Source of the DNA: Gracilibacillus caseinilyticus
Lineage (GTDB): Bacteria; Bacillota; Bacilli; Bacillales; Amphibacillaceae
Length of the DNA: 64,000 bases
Reading direction: 5' to 3'
NCBI RefSeq assembly: GCF_022919115.1
Contig: NZ_CP095072.1
Span: 124,001-188,000 of the forward strand
Position numbers and translations under genes: made by a program. The notes under the pieces are model-generated. The model did no database searches. It was not told the DNA's origin and saw only the letters and a program-made list of their open reading frames with translations. Positions 8,930-18,657 of the stretch are shown here, one piece after another. Positions within the stretch are counted from its first letter, which is position 1; the number at the start of each line of letters is the position of its first letter.

Positions 8930-10624
8930 TTACTGGCTTTGAGATAATGTCATTTGAATCGCTTGTTTTAATACTAGAGGGGCTACTTCTGCTGTGTATT
9001 GCACATCTAATCGTTCCGTTCGTTTATGTGCATCCTTGCCGTATGGGCAAACATTAATGGTCGGTACATCAAGTGCAGCAATCTCCTCAACAGGTATCGA
9101 ATAGGTCTTTCCCCATAAGGGCATGTTTGCTTCAAGTGTTGGTAAAACCTGTTCAATATTTGCAATCCTGCAATAGCTGACATCAGACAATCCTGTGAAA
9201 AATTGCTTAGGAAGTAAGGTTTCCTTCCACTCTCGATTGTGTTGTTCAATCAGATCGCTTACGCATTTTGCTATTTTTTGGTCAGCTGGTTTTGTGCTAT
9301 CCAAGCTCACATGTGGATAATATGGCGGCGCGAGCATAATAACAAAAAAAGGAGCCCGATCAACAAAAAACTCACAGACCACCTCCGCTACTTCGATCGT
9401 TATTTCTCTGTCATCGCATCCTTTTTCCTGACTGGTGTAAATGGTTTCTTGAATCGTTTCTTCAAAATGTGCCCCAAATTGCTGCACTCCCATCCGGTAC
9501 AATTCTTGGAATTCATACACCACAGGCTGCTTTACGTTATAGAAATGGGGTCTTTCTCCTTGTTTAAACTTGTTGTACTGCAGCAAGGCTTTCTCATGTA
9601 ATTGCTCGGCAGCATGTTCGATGACTGCCTTTAGCTTGGTTAAAACGGCTAACGGTGTTTGTGCGAGCGTCAAAATGTTGTACATGGCATAGGCCATTCC
9701 AATTGTTTGGACGTCATACCTTTTCTTCAAATCTCTCATTTGCAAACAGGTAGGTGGCGGATTGTTTTCCCCTTCAATTGTTTCGGTGAAAAGCTCTGAC
9801 CATTCCATCTGCTGTACCACTTCCGTCAACATCCAGCCAGCATTCATACCCTCCAGCGGCTCACCTACATGTGTTTCTTTTCCAACACTCATCACAATCG
9901 GCAGTACTTTTCCAACAGAACCTTTATAAACATAGTTGGACCTGTCTCCCGGATACGCGGCGAAGTTCGGTTCTGAGCAGATACATAATTCATATGTTAG
10001 TTGGTGTTCTTGTTTTGTCCGGTTCAAAAATGGTATAGCAGCCAGCATCCCTTTTGAGTTGGTTTCTTCATCCGGTGTTGCAAGTAATAAAATATTCCCG
10101 TCAAAATCTTTTTGTTGAGACAACTCGTAAAGAACTGCTAATTGAATCGCAAGCCCTGCTTTCATATCCATAATCCCACGACCAAATAGCCAATGATCAC
10201 TTTGTAAGTCTACCTTTACTTCTTCCGCCAACGTATCCACATACTGATCACGTAATATTTTCTTTATTTTAACAGGATCAAACGCATGATCCTTTAAATT
10301 CCCATAATCTTCTACACCGACGACATCATAGTGGCTGAGCAAAATAATTGTTTTGTTTGAATCGCCATTCCCTTTTAGCAATCCAGCAACGGAGAAACGA
10401 GATAATGGATCATTTTCAAGTGGTATTCTATATAAATGAGAGAGATTGGCTTTGAAATATGGCATTTCTTCTAAGATAGAAAAAATTTCATTACCCATCT
10501 GATTTTCCCCATCCGTATTAGTAATACTTGGAATGTTCACTAATCTTGTAATTAATTCGGGAATCGATTGTATTGTATTTTTTACACCCTCCATCATGTC
10601 ACCCCATTTTTCTATTTTGTACAT
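8930..10624 (-). CDS. rocB: RocB-like M20-family peptidase (arginine utilisation protein)
   Basis: 564 aa from the chosen ATG at 10624 (MYKIEKWGD), preceded by AGGTAAGG. B. subtilis RocB is about this length. The frame stays open upstream to 10714, but that would overlap rocD and has no better ribosome-binding site; MMEGV at 10597 is an alternative. Metal-site signatures of M20 enzymes are visible: LLSHYDVVG (His98, Asp100), GRGIMDMKAG and ATPDEETNSKG. The family hydrolyses amide or peptide bonds with two zinc ions; RocB's exact substrate is not established. It lies 61 bp downstream of rocD, implying co-transcription and a role in arginine/ornithine catabolism. Confidence 0.87.
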   Translation of the reverse strand: MYKIEKWGDMMEGVKNTIQSIPELITRLVNIPSITNTDGENQMGNEIFSILEEMPYFKANLSHLYRIPLENDPLSRFSVAGLLKGNGDSNKTIILLSHYDVVGVEDYGNLKDHAFDPVKIKKILRDQYVDTLAEEVKVDLQSDHWLFGRGIMDMKAGLAIQLAVLYELSQQKDFDGNILLLATPDEETNSKGMLAAIPFLNRTKQEHQLTYELCICSEPNFAAYPGDRSNYVYKGSVGKVLPIVMSVGKETHVGEPLEGMNAGWMLTEVVQQMEWSELFTETIEGENNPPPTCLQMRDLKKRYDVQTIGMAYAMYNILTLAQTPLAVLTKLKAVIEHAAEQLHEKALLQYNKFKQGERPHFYNVKQPVVYEFQELYRMGVQQFGAHFEETIQETIYTSQEKGCDDREITIEVAEVVCEFFVDRAPFFVIMLAPPYYPHVSLDSTKPADQKIAKCVSDLIEQHNREWKETLLPKQFFTGLSDVSYCRIANIEQVLPTLEANMPLWGKTYSIPVEEIAALDVPTINVCPYGKDAHKRTERLDVQYTAEVAPLVLKQAIQMTLSQSQ

Positions 10625-10685
10625 TGTAATCCTTACCTCTGGGAAAGAAAAGGAACATGACGTTTTATCTGCCGTTGTTTTTTTC

Positions 10686-11885
10686 TTAGACAAACACACA
10701 TTTAATTCGTGCAATTGCCCAATCTAATTCCTCTTCTGTAATCACTAATGGTGGTGCAAAGCGTATGACATTTTCATGTGTTTCCTTACACAGCACGCCT
10801 TTCTCTTTCAGTTTTTCACAGTACGGTCGTGCACTTGTGTTCAACTCCATGCCAATGAACAATCCTTTCCCACGAACTTCTTTGATCGCTGGATGCTCGA
10901 TCTGCTTTATTTTTTGTAAAAGATATTCTCCTTGCATTAGAGAACATGCTGCCAGCTTCTCTTCCTCGATTACTTGTAAAGAGGCAATGGCAACCGCACA
11001 GGCTAATGGATTGCCACCAAATGTGGAACCGTGAGAACCTGGATTAAACACCTGCATGATGTCTTGGTCTGCAGCAATGCAGGAAATCGGCATAACGCCA
11101 CCGCCTAATGCCTTACCAAGGAGATACATATCGGGACTTACTTCCTCCCAATCACAGGCAAACATTTTGCCAGTCCGCCCAAGACCTGTCTGTACTTCAT
11201 CGGCAATCCACAAAACATCGGCGTTTTGGCATACGTCCCACACTTCTTGTAAATAGCCAGCTGGAGGAATAATAATACCTGCCTCTCCTTGAATCGGTTC
11301 CATCAAAAAAGCCGCGGTATTAGGAGTTATTGCTGTTTTTAACGCCTCGATATCTCCATACGGTATCAGCTTGAGGCCTGGTAACATTGGACCGAAAGCT
11401 CGCTGATTACCGGCTTCCGATGATAACGATACAGCGGTCATCGTCCTGCCATGGAAATTCCCTTGACATGCTATGATTTCCGCTTGGTCTTCACGAATTC
11501 CTTTCTTGTCATAGGCCCAACGTCTTGCTGCTTTAACCGCCGTTTCCACCGCTTCAGCTCCGGTGTTCATCGGCAATACCTTTTCTTTACCTGTTAATTC
11601 TGCAACTTTTTGAAAAAATGTACCGAGCTGATCATGATGGAACGCACGTGAAGTCAGCGTTACATGATCCGCTTGTTCCTTTAATGCTTTTATAATCTTA
11701 GGATGTCGATGGCCTTGGTTTAGGGACGAATAGCCACTTAACATATCTAAATAGTCATTGCATTCAATATCTTTCACCCAGACACCTTTTGCTTCTGTAA
11801 TGACAACCGAAAGTGGACGATAGTTATGTGCACCATATTTAGACGTCTGTTCAAGGATTTTTTGCGAATCATTTTTGCCCGCCAT
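10686..11885 (-). CDS. rocD: Ornithine--oxo-acid aminotransferase RocD
   Basis: 399 aa from MAGKND at 11885, placed 8 nt after AAAGGAG; an ATG two codons earlier sits too close to that site. It is a class III PLP aminotransferase. It shows [26 protein letters not shown], the cofactor aspartate in [15 protein letters not shown], and the Schiff-base lysine in LLGKALGGG. It converts ornithine and 2-oxoglutarate to glutamate semialdehyde and glutamate in arginine degradation. It is the first gene of a rocD-rocB pair. No clear sigma-54 (-12/-24) promoter was found upstream, unlike B. subtilis roc operons. Confidence 0.93.
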   Translation of the reverse strand: MAGKNDSQKILEQTSKYGAHNYRPLSVVITEAKGVWVKDIECNDYLDMLSGYSSLNQGHRHPKIIKALKEQADHVTLTSRAFHHDQLGTFFQKVAELTGKEKVLPMNTGAEAVETAVKAARRWAYDKKGIREDQAEIIACQGNFHGRTMTAVSLSSEAGNQRAFGPMLPGLKLIPYGDIEALKTAITPNTAAFLMEPIQGEAGIIIPPAGYLQEVWDVCQNADVLWIADEVQTGLGRTGKMFACDWEEVSPDMYLLGKALGGGVMPISCIAADQDIMQVFNPGSHGSTFGGNPLACAVAIASLQVIEEEKLAACSLMQGEYLLQKIKQIEHPAIKEVRGKGLFIGMELNTSARPYCEKLKEKGVLCKETHENVIRFAPPLVITEEELDWAIARIKCVFV

Positions 11886-12041
11886 GTTCATTTCTCCTTT
11901 GCCTATGCAATCGATATGTAACCATAGTCTATGCAGGAATTGGATAGACGGTTATTACATAATTCACCAGGTGTTATCCCTCCCTTCATTCGCTTGGGTA
12001 TAAGACAACAAGAACAAACAGTTAATTATCAGATTTTTGAA

Positions 12042-12266
12042 AGCTGTCACTACAACGCCTCAGCATCGCACTTGATTTTCGTTGCTATCGAGGCAAATCT
12101 TCGCTTTACTTCTGCACTTTTGGCTCCTTTCATCCGCTATCGAAACAAATCTTTGCTTTACTCCTGGACTTTTGGCTCCTTTCTCCACTATCAAAACAAA
12201 TCTTCACTTTACTTCTGCACTTTTGGTCCCTTTACCAGCTATGAAGACAAATCTTTGCTTCTTTGC
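12042..12266. repeat. Degenerate tandem repeat, 51-52-bp period (locus 1)
   Basis: Units begin with CAAATCT at 12094, 12146, 12197 and 12248 and share CACTTTTGGCTCCTTTC. A further diverged half-unit lies upstream. Units differ by several substitutions. The same period occurs at 39.1 and 62.1 kb. Short open frames across it look like by-products of the periodicity. The rest of the 11.9-12.4 kb gap holds only the terminator at 12295. Confidence 0.75.
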
Positions 12267-12294
12267 CTTATACTTAAAAAAATACAGACGACAA

Positions 12295-12326
12295 AACCGC
12301 ATGAAGTCAAAATGATTCATGCGGTT
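12295..12326 (-). terminator. Hairpin downstream of the 12419 gene
   Basis: A perfect 11-bp stem AACCGCATGAA / TTCATGCGGTT with a 10-nt loop. On the minus strand it is followed by TTTTG, so termination is likely but the U-tract is weak. Confidence 0.55.
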
Positions 12327-12418
12327 CAAAAATATATTTATACATAAATAATATTGCAAATTATTGATAAGCTGTTCCAACATCCAAAAGAATTTATATC
12401 TTACTGCTTGGGAACAGA

Positions 12419-12787
12419 CTACGCATCAATAATTTCATAGTTCGATAAATCAGCTGTTTCAGCCACAGATTCTAATTGTTTTCTGATTTCAATATTATTA
12501 CTGATTAAAAACTCAATCTTTTTAAACTCGGAGGCTTTATACAACTTAAATGAATGCATTAATTTCGGAAGCATCTTCTCATCAATAACTTCGAAATCTT
12601 TACAATCTATTTCCAACAAATAATTAATCGTTGATATAGAACCTATTTTTTGTTGGTAATCATATTGAAATTGCTCTGCTTGTTCGGTAGTAAATGCTCC
12701 TACAACATCCATGTACACTTTTTTCTTTGCCGGTTGAACATCAATGACATACCCACCATTTTCGGTCATTTTCTCAATCTTTGACAT
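12419..12787 (-). CDS. Hypothetical protein, possible STAS/SpoIIAA-like fold
   Basis: 122 aa, AAAGGATAG 7 nt before the ATG. There is no signal peptide or membrane segment. The alternating beta/alpha pattern (VYMDVVGAFTTEQAEQFQYDY ... NYLLEIDCKDFEVID ... KKIEFLISNN) resembles small SpoIIAA/STAS-like domains, but no family motif is definite. It stands alone between a tandem-repeat region and a short-chain dehydrogenase. I cannot name a function. Confidence 0.6.
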   Translation of the reverse strand: MSKIEKMTENGGYVIDVQPAKKKVYMDVVGAFTTEQAEQFQYDYQQKIGSISTINYLLEIDCKDFEVIDEKMLPKLMHSFKLYKASEFKKIEFLISNNIEIRKQLESVAETADLSNYEIIDA

Positions 12788-12933
12788 TGGTATCTATCCT
12801 TTCTGATAGGGAGGAGAGCCTGCCTCCAGATTATATTCTATGTATAACCATAAAACGCCAAATAATAGGTAAAAAAGACCACTCAACTATACAATAACAA
12901 AACCATATTAGCAAGTATTTCCATTGTTTTTCA

Positions 12934-12964
12934 CAAAAAAGAGCGGGCCCTCGTATGCCCGCTC
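12934..12964 (-). terminator. Terminator of the SDR gene
   Basis: GAGCGGGC / GCCCGCTC stem with an 8-nt loop, followed on the minus strand by TTTTTT. Confidence 0.9.
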
Positions 12965-12982
12965 TGCCCAACTTCTATTCCG

Positions 12983-13729
12983 TTAACCTTGATTAGTTGG
13001 CTTCACAATGATTTCACTGACATCAACATTTTTTGGTTGATTGACAGCATAATAGACTGCGTCGCCAATGTCAGCACTATCAAGCGATGTAATCCCTTCA
13101 AAAAAGCCTTCCTTCAGCATACTTTTCACATCTTCATCAGAAATCGTATCCAATAGCTCTGTTTCCACTACACCAGGTGATATGGTGGTAGTCCGTACAT
13201 TACTTTTCGCTATTTCTTTTGATAAACCTTCCATTATAACCCGAGCAGCGAATTTCGTACCACAATAAACCGCTCCAGAAGGCATGACCTCATGTCCTGC
13301 AATAGAGGAAGTAGTGAGAATGTGCCCTTCATTTCTCTCGAGCATGTGAGGTAAAACGGCTGCAATGCCATATAATACACCTTTTATATTAACATCTACC
13401 ATTTGATCCCATTCATCTACCTTCGTGTTTTTCATAAAGCTAAGCGGCATGAGTCCGGCATTATTAAACAGCACATCTACTTGATTAAATTCATCAATTA
13501 CAAATTGAATTAAATCTTCCACTTCTTGCTGTGACGTTACATCTGTTGATTTTATCTTAATATCTCCTGAATACTGTTGTAAACGATCTTGAATTTCAGT
13601 TAGTTTATCCTCTCTTCTTGCAGCAAGCACAACATTTGCACCTTCTTTGACAAAACGTTCTGCTGTCGCTTCACCAATTCCACTGCTAGCTCCTGTAATT
13701 ACTACAGACTTACCTTTCCAATTCGCCAT
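12983..13729 (-). CDS. SDR-family oxidoreductase
   Basis: 248 aa from MANWKGK at 13729, with GGAGG 9 nt upstream; the longer in-frame start at 13783 lacks a site. It is a classical short-chain dehydrogenase: nucleotide-binding TGASSGIG (12-19), NNAG (89-92), catalytic Ser141/142 in TTSSIAG, and YxxxK (Tyr155, Lys159). The C-terminal half matches YdfG/clavaldehyde-dehydrogenase-like SDRs, which prefer NADP and reduce small carbonyls; the substrate cannot be read from the sequence. It is monocistronic with its own terminator and divergent from the MFS gene. Confidence 0.85.
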   Translation of the reverse strand: MANWKGKSVVITGASSGIGEATAERFVKEGANVVLAARREDKLTEIQDRLQQYSGDIKIKSTDVTSQQEVEDLIQFVIDEFNQVDVLFNNAGLMPLSFMKNTKVDEWDQMVDVNIKGVLYGIAAVLPHMLERNEGHILTTSSIAGHEVMPSGAVYCGTKFAARVIMEGLSKEIAKSNVRTTTISPGVVETELLDTISDEDVKSMLKEGFFEGITSLDSADIGDAVYYAVNQPKNVDVSEIIVKPTNQG

Positions 13730-13898
13730 TATAACAATCCTCCAATTTGATAGTTTCATTAAGCTTCTATTGGTGTTATTCACTGGGAATACTTTTCCTA
13801 AACTTATTTTATCGAGTGCTTCTAAAGCATATCATGTGTCCTTTCCCCCATTCTGTTGTATCATAATTATCGTTAAACAACGAAAGTGGTGATTTTGC

Positions 13899-15059
13899 AT
13901 GTCGCATCTTAGAAATAACAGATTTCGGTTTTGGGTTTTGGTAAGTATTGTGGCTGTTTCCGGCTTTAGTCAAGGGATGCTGTTGCCTTTGATTGCGGTT
14001 ATTTTTGAAAATAGTGGTGTATCTTCCTTTTTAAATGGATTACATGCTACCGCTTTATATATAGGTATTCTGTTGGCATCACCATTTATGGAACATCCAT
14101 TACGGAAATACGGATATAAACCGATCATCGTTTGTGGAGGGTTATTAGTACTCGTTTCCCTTGCGTTATTTCCACTTTGGAAAACATTCTGGTTCTGGTT
14201 TTTCTTAAGACTTTTGATTGGTATAGGAGATCACGCATTAAACTTTGGCGCACAGACCTGGATTACCCATTTCTCACCGGAACACAAAAGAGGAAGAAAC
14301 ATTGCACTATATGGATTATTTTTTGGGATTGGTTTTGCAGTAGGGCCGTTATTGGTGCCTTTAGTTGACATCAATGAAAACCTGCCATTTATCATTTCTT
14401 CTGTTCTCAGTTTCATGGGATGGTTATGTTTACTATCCCTCACAAACGAATTTCCTGAACAGAACGTTGGCATGAATCATTGGGGAGAATCGTTTTATCG
14501 GTTTGCAAAAGCATGGAAAATAGCGTGGGTAGCTTTTTTACCACCTTTAGCATATGGTTTTCTGGAAACGTCTTTGAATGGGAGCTTTCCCGTCTATGCG
14601 TTACGGATTGGTTTAGATGTGAACAACGTATCTACTTTGTTAGTGGCATTTGCTTTAGGAGGAATTATCTTTCAGCTTCCTCTGGGGATGATTAGTGATA
14701 AGCTAGGCAGAAGCAACGTATTACTTGGCGCTCTGTTCCTTGGATTCGTGTTTTTCTGTATGGCAGCCATGCTGGAAACATCTTTTGTCAGTCTCCTTAT
14801 CTGCCTGTTTATTGCAGGTATGTTTGTTGGTTCTACTTTTTCACTAGGGATTTCTTATATGACTGATTTAATGCCGAAAAATTTACTGCCTACGGGTAAC
14901 CTCTTATGTGGTGTGTGTTTTAGCTTTGGAAGTTTAATCGGACCATCCATTGGGGGACTGGCGATTGAAACCCTTCATTCCATCAGTTTTTTCAGCATTA
15001 TCAGCCTTTTATTTTTCGTTGTCTTTTTGTTAACACTGTATAAACGGGTAAAAACTTAA
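13899..15059 (+). CDS. MFS transporter
   Basis: 386 aa with 12 predicted membrane segments. The MFS signature is partly kept between TM2 and TM3 (LRKYGYKP) and again after TM8 (GMISDKLGRSNV). The pattern resembles B. subtilis YfkF/YwoG-type drug or metabolite exporters. The ATG lies after AAGTGGTGA. It is single, divergent from the SDR gene and convergent with cutC. The substrate is unknown. Confidence 0.8.
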   Translation: MSHLRNNRFRFWVLVSIVAVSGFSQGMLLPLIAVIFENSGVSSFLNGLHATALYIGILLASPFMEHPLRKYGYKPIIVCGGLLVLVSLALFPLWKTFWFWFFLRLLIGIGDHALNFGAQTWITHFSPEHKRGRNIALYGLFFGIGFAVGPLLVPLVDINENLPFIISSVLSFMGWLCLLSLTNEFPEQNVGMNHWGESFYRFAKAWKIAWVAFLPPLAYGFLETSLNGSFPVYALRIGLDVNNVSTLLVAFALGGIIFQLPLGMISDKLGRSNVLLGALFLGFVFFCMAAMLETSFVSLLICLFIAGMFVGSTFSLGISYMTDLMPKNLLPTGNLLCGVCFSFGSLIGPSIGGLAIETLHSISFFSIISLLFFVVFLLTLYKRVKT

Positions 15060-15074
15060 CAGTGTTAACAAAAA

Positions 15075-15770
15075 TTAATGCGTCGCTTTGAAATCGGTTA
15101 ATGCTTGCACAGCCGTTTCATTAAATGACTGTTGAAAGGATTGCTGCTTTCTGATAGAACTTCCAAAGTGATACTGCGACGCATTGACACTATCATGAAT
15201 GGATGCAATATTACTTGGGGAAAGTCCAGAGCCAGGCATGATTCGCGGGCCATTTAATTGCTTAGAAAGTGCCAGCAGTTCGCGTAATTGACTTAGTCCT
15301 GCCGTGCAATTGGCTTCTCCTCCAGACGTTAAGATTCTTTTTATATGTGGATGATATTTGGTTAGTGTCGAATACGCTTCGCTTTGAGAGCGCACAGCAT
15401 CAAATGCCCGATGGAATGTAATATCAATAGTTGGAAAGCGTGTGACGACTGCCTCTAATAGGCTCTCATCAATCGTGTCGTCCTCTGTTAATCCGCCAAT
15501 TACGATTCCTTTTCCACCAAGACTGACTACATGATCTATATCTTCTAACATGATTGCTTTGTCCGCGCTTGAATAGCGAAACTGGTAGCTGTGCGGACGA
15601 ACCATGACTTGAACAGGAATAGAGACACTTCGTAAAACTCCTTTTAGTGCACCATGACTTGGCGTTAATCCCCCTTCACTAATCGCTGAAACAAGCTCAA
15701 GCCGGTCAGCACCCAAACATTCTGCCCGAACAGCTTCTTCTGCATTTTGCACAATAAATTCTACTAACAT
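15075..15770 (-). CDS. cutC: CutC-family protein (copper homeostasis CutC)
   Basis: 231 aa TIM-barrel protein with family hallmarks: GADRLELVSAISEGGLTPSHG (20-40), VMVRPHSYQFRYS (the usual RPR..F.Y position), FHRAFDA, ILTSGG and IMPGSGL. CutC was linked to copper tolerance in E. coli, but the biochemical role in Firmicutes is not settled. The Arg of the usual RPR motif is replaced by His (RPH). It lies 34 bp downstream of ydhG on the same strand, so the two may be co-transcribed. Confidence 0.87.
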   Translation of the reverse strand: MLVEFIVQNAEEAVRAECLGADRLELVSAISEGGLTPSHGALKGVLRSVSIPVQVMVRPHSYQFRYSSADKAIMLEDIDHVVSLGGKGIVIGGLTEDDTIDESLLEAVVTRFPTIDITFHRAFDAVRSQSEAYSTLTKYHPHIKRILTSGGEANCTAGLSQLRELLALSKQLNGPRIMPGSGLSPSNIASIHDSVNASQYHFGSSIRKQQSFQQSFNETAVQALTDFKATH

Positions 15771-15804
15771 TGTGTTAACTCCTTCATTTTTTGTTTTACA
15801 GTGT

Positions 15805-16176
15805 TTACTTCCGCCAGAAGGTAGAACAATCGGCTTTATCTAATATGTTAAACTCAATCATTTTCTCTAGTAATGCATAATCAACTGGCTGGTTCCACTT
15901 GATCCGGATCAATTCCTTCGTGTGATCATAACGAGACGCTTCGATATCATTAGCAAAATGAATCATTGCTGCTCTCTCAGGTGCTATCGCTAAGTGATGT
16001 TTGGCCACACTAAACCCAATAATAAAAGTATCGTGATCAGTAAACATCGGCTGATTCCACTTCACGACCGGGGCTAATTGGGGAAATTTCTCCGGTATCC
16101 ACTTTAATAATTCTTCCGTTCGTTCGCGATGATCAGGGTCGTCTATTTTCGATAAAAAGTCGGCAAATAATTCCAT
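15805..16176 (-). CDS. ydhG: Frataxin-like iron chaperone YdhG/Fra (DUF1801)
   Basis: 123 aa, the same length as B. subtilis YdhG (Fra). It has KFPQLAPVVKWNQPMFTDHDTFIIGFSVAKHHLAIAP in the middle and the RIKWNQPVD repeat near the end, typical of DUF1801. B. subtilis Fra delivers iron for Fe-S cluster and haem synthesis. It is a soluble cytosolic protein upstream of cutC on the same strand. Its start follows GAGGAAAC. Confidence 0.82.
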   Translation of the reverse strand: MELFADFLSKIDDPDHRERTEELLKWIPEKFPQLAPVVKWNQPMFTDHDTFIIGFSVAKHHLAIAPERAAMIHFANDIEASRYDHTKELIRIKWNQPVDYALLEKMIEFNILDKADCSTFWRK

Positions 16177-16431
16177 ACCGTTTCCTCCTCAAAATACGAA
16201 ATCTATCCCTTCTATCTTAATATATATCCAATTTAAATTCACCTCTGAGTATGTACAGAAAATGAGACTAGGGCCATACAAAATTATGTAGGCTTTGATT
16301 TAGTTACAAGTAGAAGAAAACTGCGAAGTAATGACAACCTAGTTATGTAGCAAGTTTTGTGTTAAGTAAAAATACTTCTTTCCTAATGATATAAAGTTGT
16401 ATTTCCATTGAGTGATTTTGACATTTTTACT

Positions 16432-16655
16432 GTGCTAAGAAAAGCTCCGGAAATATGTCCCGCGTCCTGTGAGGCACGGTTTCAGCCAGGCTACTACTAG
16501 GACTACTTATTTGCTGCCTTGTGCCGAGGAAGATCACTTCGAAGCGATGCTAGTAGACACAGGCACAGACAAAGTGGATCTCCAGGTCGCGCTGACGCAT
16601 GCGGAGTCTCCGCATATTTCCCACGCTTCAGTGAAGTGCTACAACGTATGGAACA
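16432..16655. repeat. MITE-like interspersed repeat, copy b (decayed, no clear ends)
   Basis: On the plus strand GCTAAGAAAAGCTCCGGAAATATG and CGCGTCCTGTG match the reverse complement of the right part of the 42.5-kb copy. GGAGTCTCCGCATATTTCC...CTACAACGTAT matches the reverse complement of its middle. The terminal TATAATATGGATTATGT sequences are not recognisable. Upstream, 16260-16325 shares a GACTAGG...TTAGTTACA..GTA..AGAAG block with 35285-35350. The remainder of the 16.2-16.8 kb gap shows no gene. Confidence 0.6.
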
Positions 16656-16760
16656 GCTAAAAGCAGTGGTTCTACATTATATTATTTATTCAAATACTAT
16701 TATTTATGGACACGACTATATAAGAAGTTACTTAGCAGCATACCTTTATAGCATAAAGAC

Positions 16761-16803
16761 AGCCGAACATTCACGAATAATTTAGATTCGGGTATGTTCG
16801 GCT
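16761..16803 (-). terminator. Hairpin downstream of dctM
   Basis: AGCCGAACAT pairs with ATGTTCGGCT; inner bases extend the stem to 16 of 18 pairs. It lies 43 nt after the dctM stop. The following minus-strand sequence is only moderately T-rich (GTCTTTAT). Confidence 0.6.
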
Positions 16804-16845
16804 TAGAAATTAATTAAAAATCTTTCGCCAAAGCCTCACCTCTGT

Positions 16846-18126
16846 TTAAGCACCTAATAAATGTGGTAAAAATAAAGTTAAGCTTGGAAAGTATGCGATG
16901 ATTAATAACGCAACAATCATCACAATGTAAAATGGCAGCATCCCTTTTGTTGCTTCTTCTATGGATAATTTGCCGATTGCTGACCCTACGAATAGAACAG
17001 AACCTACAGGCGGCGTTACTAATCCGACTCCTAACGCCAGCATTAATACAACACCAAAGTGAATAGGATCCATCCCTATATTTGTAGTTACTGGTAAAAG
17101 GATCGGCGTGATAATCAAAATGAGTGGCGCCATATCCATTATCATCCCAAGTACTAACATAATAATAAGGATCATTAGTAAAGTAATGGCCGGGTTTGGT
17201 GAGAAATTAATCAAGCCATTAGAAACAATCGAAGGAACTTCCAGCAATGCCAGTAACCAGCCAAAACCTGTAGAAGCTCCGATCAAGAATAGCACCATTG
17301 CTAACGTCTTAAACGTTCTTTGTAAAATAACGCCCATTCTCGAGATCTTGATATCCCGATAGACAAAAAAGGTAATGGAAAATGCATACAAAACTGCAAT
17401 AGCGGCAGATTCTGTAGCAGTAAATATACCAGTTAAAATACCACCGATGATAATCACGATTGTAAAGATACCTAATAAACCTTCTCGTACAATTTTTGGC
17501 ACTTCTTCTCGGCTGATCACTTCACCACGGGCATAATTTTTCTTCGCTGCAATGAGGTAGGTCAATACCATGATGACTAATCCTAGTAATAAGCCAGGAA
17601 CCAGTCCTCCCATAAAAAGTCCTCCAATGGAAACCCCACCTGCAACGCTAGAGTAAATAATCATATTATGACTTGGAGGAATCAGCACGCCTTGCACCGA
17701 GCTGGAAATCGTAACCGCGATCGAATAGTCGGTATCATACTTCTGTTTTTTCATGATTGGAATTAACACAGACCCTAACGAAGAAGTATCTGCTAAAGCG
17801 GAGCCAGATATACCACCGAAGAAGCTGCTAGCCAACACGTTAACCATGGCAAGTCCGCCTCTGATTTTTCCAATCATAACATTCGCTAAATTTATTAATC
17901 TTTTTGAAATCCCACCTTCATTCATGATTTCGCCAGCCAAAATGAAGAAAGGAATTGCTAGTAATGAAAAAGAATTCAAGCCTGATGCCATCTGTTGAAT
18001 AATCGCAGCAGGGCTGATCCCCATATAAATTCCTGTACCAATCGAAGCAATAGCCAAGGAGAGTGCGATTGGTATTCTAAGCAGTAACAGTAATATGAAA
18101 CCACCAATCAAAAATAATATCTCCAT
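16846..18126 (-). CDS. dctM: TRAP transporter large permease DctM
   Basis: 426 aa from MEILFLIG at 18126, after GGAGGGGTGAAAAA; a longer in-frame start would run into dctQ. It has about 12 membrane segments and DctM signatures: GGISGSALADTSSLGSVLIP, VQGVLIPPSHNMIIYS and LVTPPVGSVLFVGSAIG. It couples Na+ entry to uptake of an organic acid delivered by DctP. It is the last gene of a dctP-dctQ-dctM operon and starts 4 bp after the dctQ stop. Confidence 0.92.
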   Translation of the reverse strand: MEILFLIGGFILLLLLRIPIALSLAIASIGTGIYMGISPAAIIQQMASGLNSFSLLAIPFFILAGEIMNEGGISKRLINLANVMIGKIRGGLAMVNVLASSFFGGISGSALADTSSLGSVLIPIMKKQKYDTDYSIAVTISSSVQGVLIPPSHNMIIYSSVAGGVSIGGLFMGGLVPGLLLGLVIMVLTYLIAAKKNYARGEVISREEVPKIVREGLLGIFTIVIIIGGILTGIFTATESAAIAVLYAFSITFFVYRDIKISRMGVILQRTFKTLAMVLFLIGASTGFGWLLALLEVPSIVSNGLINFSPNPAITLLMILIIMLVLGMIMDMAPLILIITPILLPVTTNIGMDPIHFGVVLMLALGVGLVTPPVGSVLFVGSAIGKLSIEEATKGMLPFYIVMIVALLIIAYFPSLTLFLPHLLGA

Positions 18127-18130
18127 TTTT

Positions 18131-18631
18131 TCACCCCTCCATTGCATCGTCATATTCCTGATGCAGTCCTTTTACAAATAACAACTCAATTCCATTTATC
18201 GTGACAAAAATTCCTGCCACTGGAACAGCAGCATATAAAAAGCTTGAAGAAATCCCCAATCCTGCCATCGTTGAATAATTCATCAACAACATAAATTCTG
18301 TTCCAAAATATATTAACACCAATCCAAAAATAATGATCAATGCTTTCGTCATGTATTCTATTAAACTTTTTATTCTATCGTTGAATTTCTTCACTAATAA
18401 TCCGACTGCGATATGCAGCTTTTCTTTAAAGCCGTAAGCGATGCCGAGAAAACTGATCCAAACAAATAATAAGCGCGCAAGTTCTTCTGACCATGCGGGA
18501 GTAAAATTCAAAAATGTTCGAGTAAATATTTGTAATAGAATCGTTAAGACAATAATGCCTATTAACGATACCGAAAGACCAAGTAATAAGTGATCCATTA
18601 CCTGCTTGATTCTTTTTAGCGCTTTCATCAT
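18131..18631 (-). CDS. dctQ: TRAP transporter small permease DctQ
   Basis: 166 aa, four membrane segments, with the conserved TM2 stretch TPAWSEELARLLFVWISFLGIAYG typical of DctQ. AAGGAGGAGT precedes two adjacent ATGs (18631 and 18628); either may be used. The small subunit pairs with DctM in the membrane. It lies 26 bp after dctP. Confidence 0.9.
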   Translation of the reverse strand: MMKALKRIKQVMDHLLLGLSVSLIGIIVLTILLQIFTRTFLNFTPAWSEELARLLFVWISFLGIAYGFKEKLHIAVGLLVKKFNDRIKSLIEYMTKALIIIFGLVLIYFGTEFMLLMNYSTMAGLGISSSFLYAAVPVAGIFVTINGIELLFVKGLHQEYDDAMEG

Positions 18632-18657
18632 ACTCCTCCTTCATAGATGTCCATTAA

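Noticed and set aside
11892..11940. Sigma-54-type promoter before rocD
   Set aside because: TGG and TTGC elements exist but are 3 bp too far apart for the -24/-12 spacing.
11931..12347. 138-codon open frame across the tandem repeat at 12.1 kb
   Set aside because: It arises from the repeat, has no ribosome-binding site, and its translation is a low-complexity periodic sequence.
16469..16785. Two short overlapping open frames near 16.5 kb
   Set aside because: They lie inside the decayed interspersed repeat, lack ribosome-binding sites and share sequence with non-coding copies.
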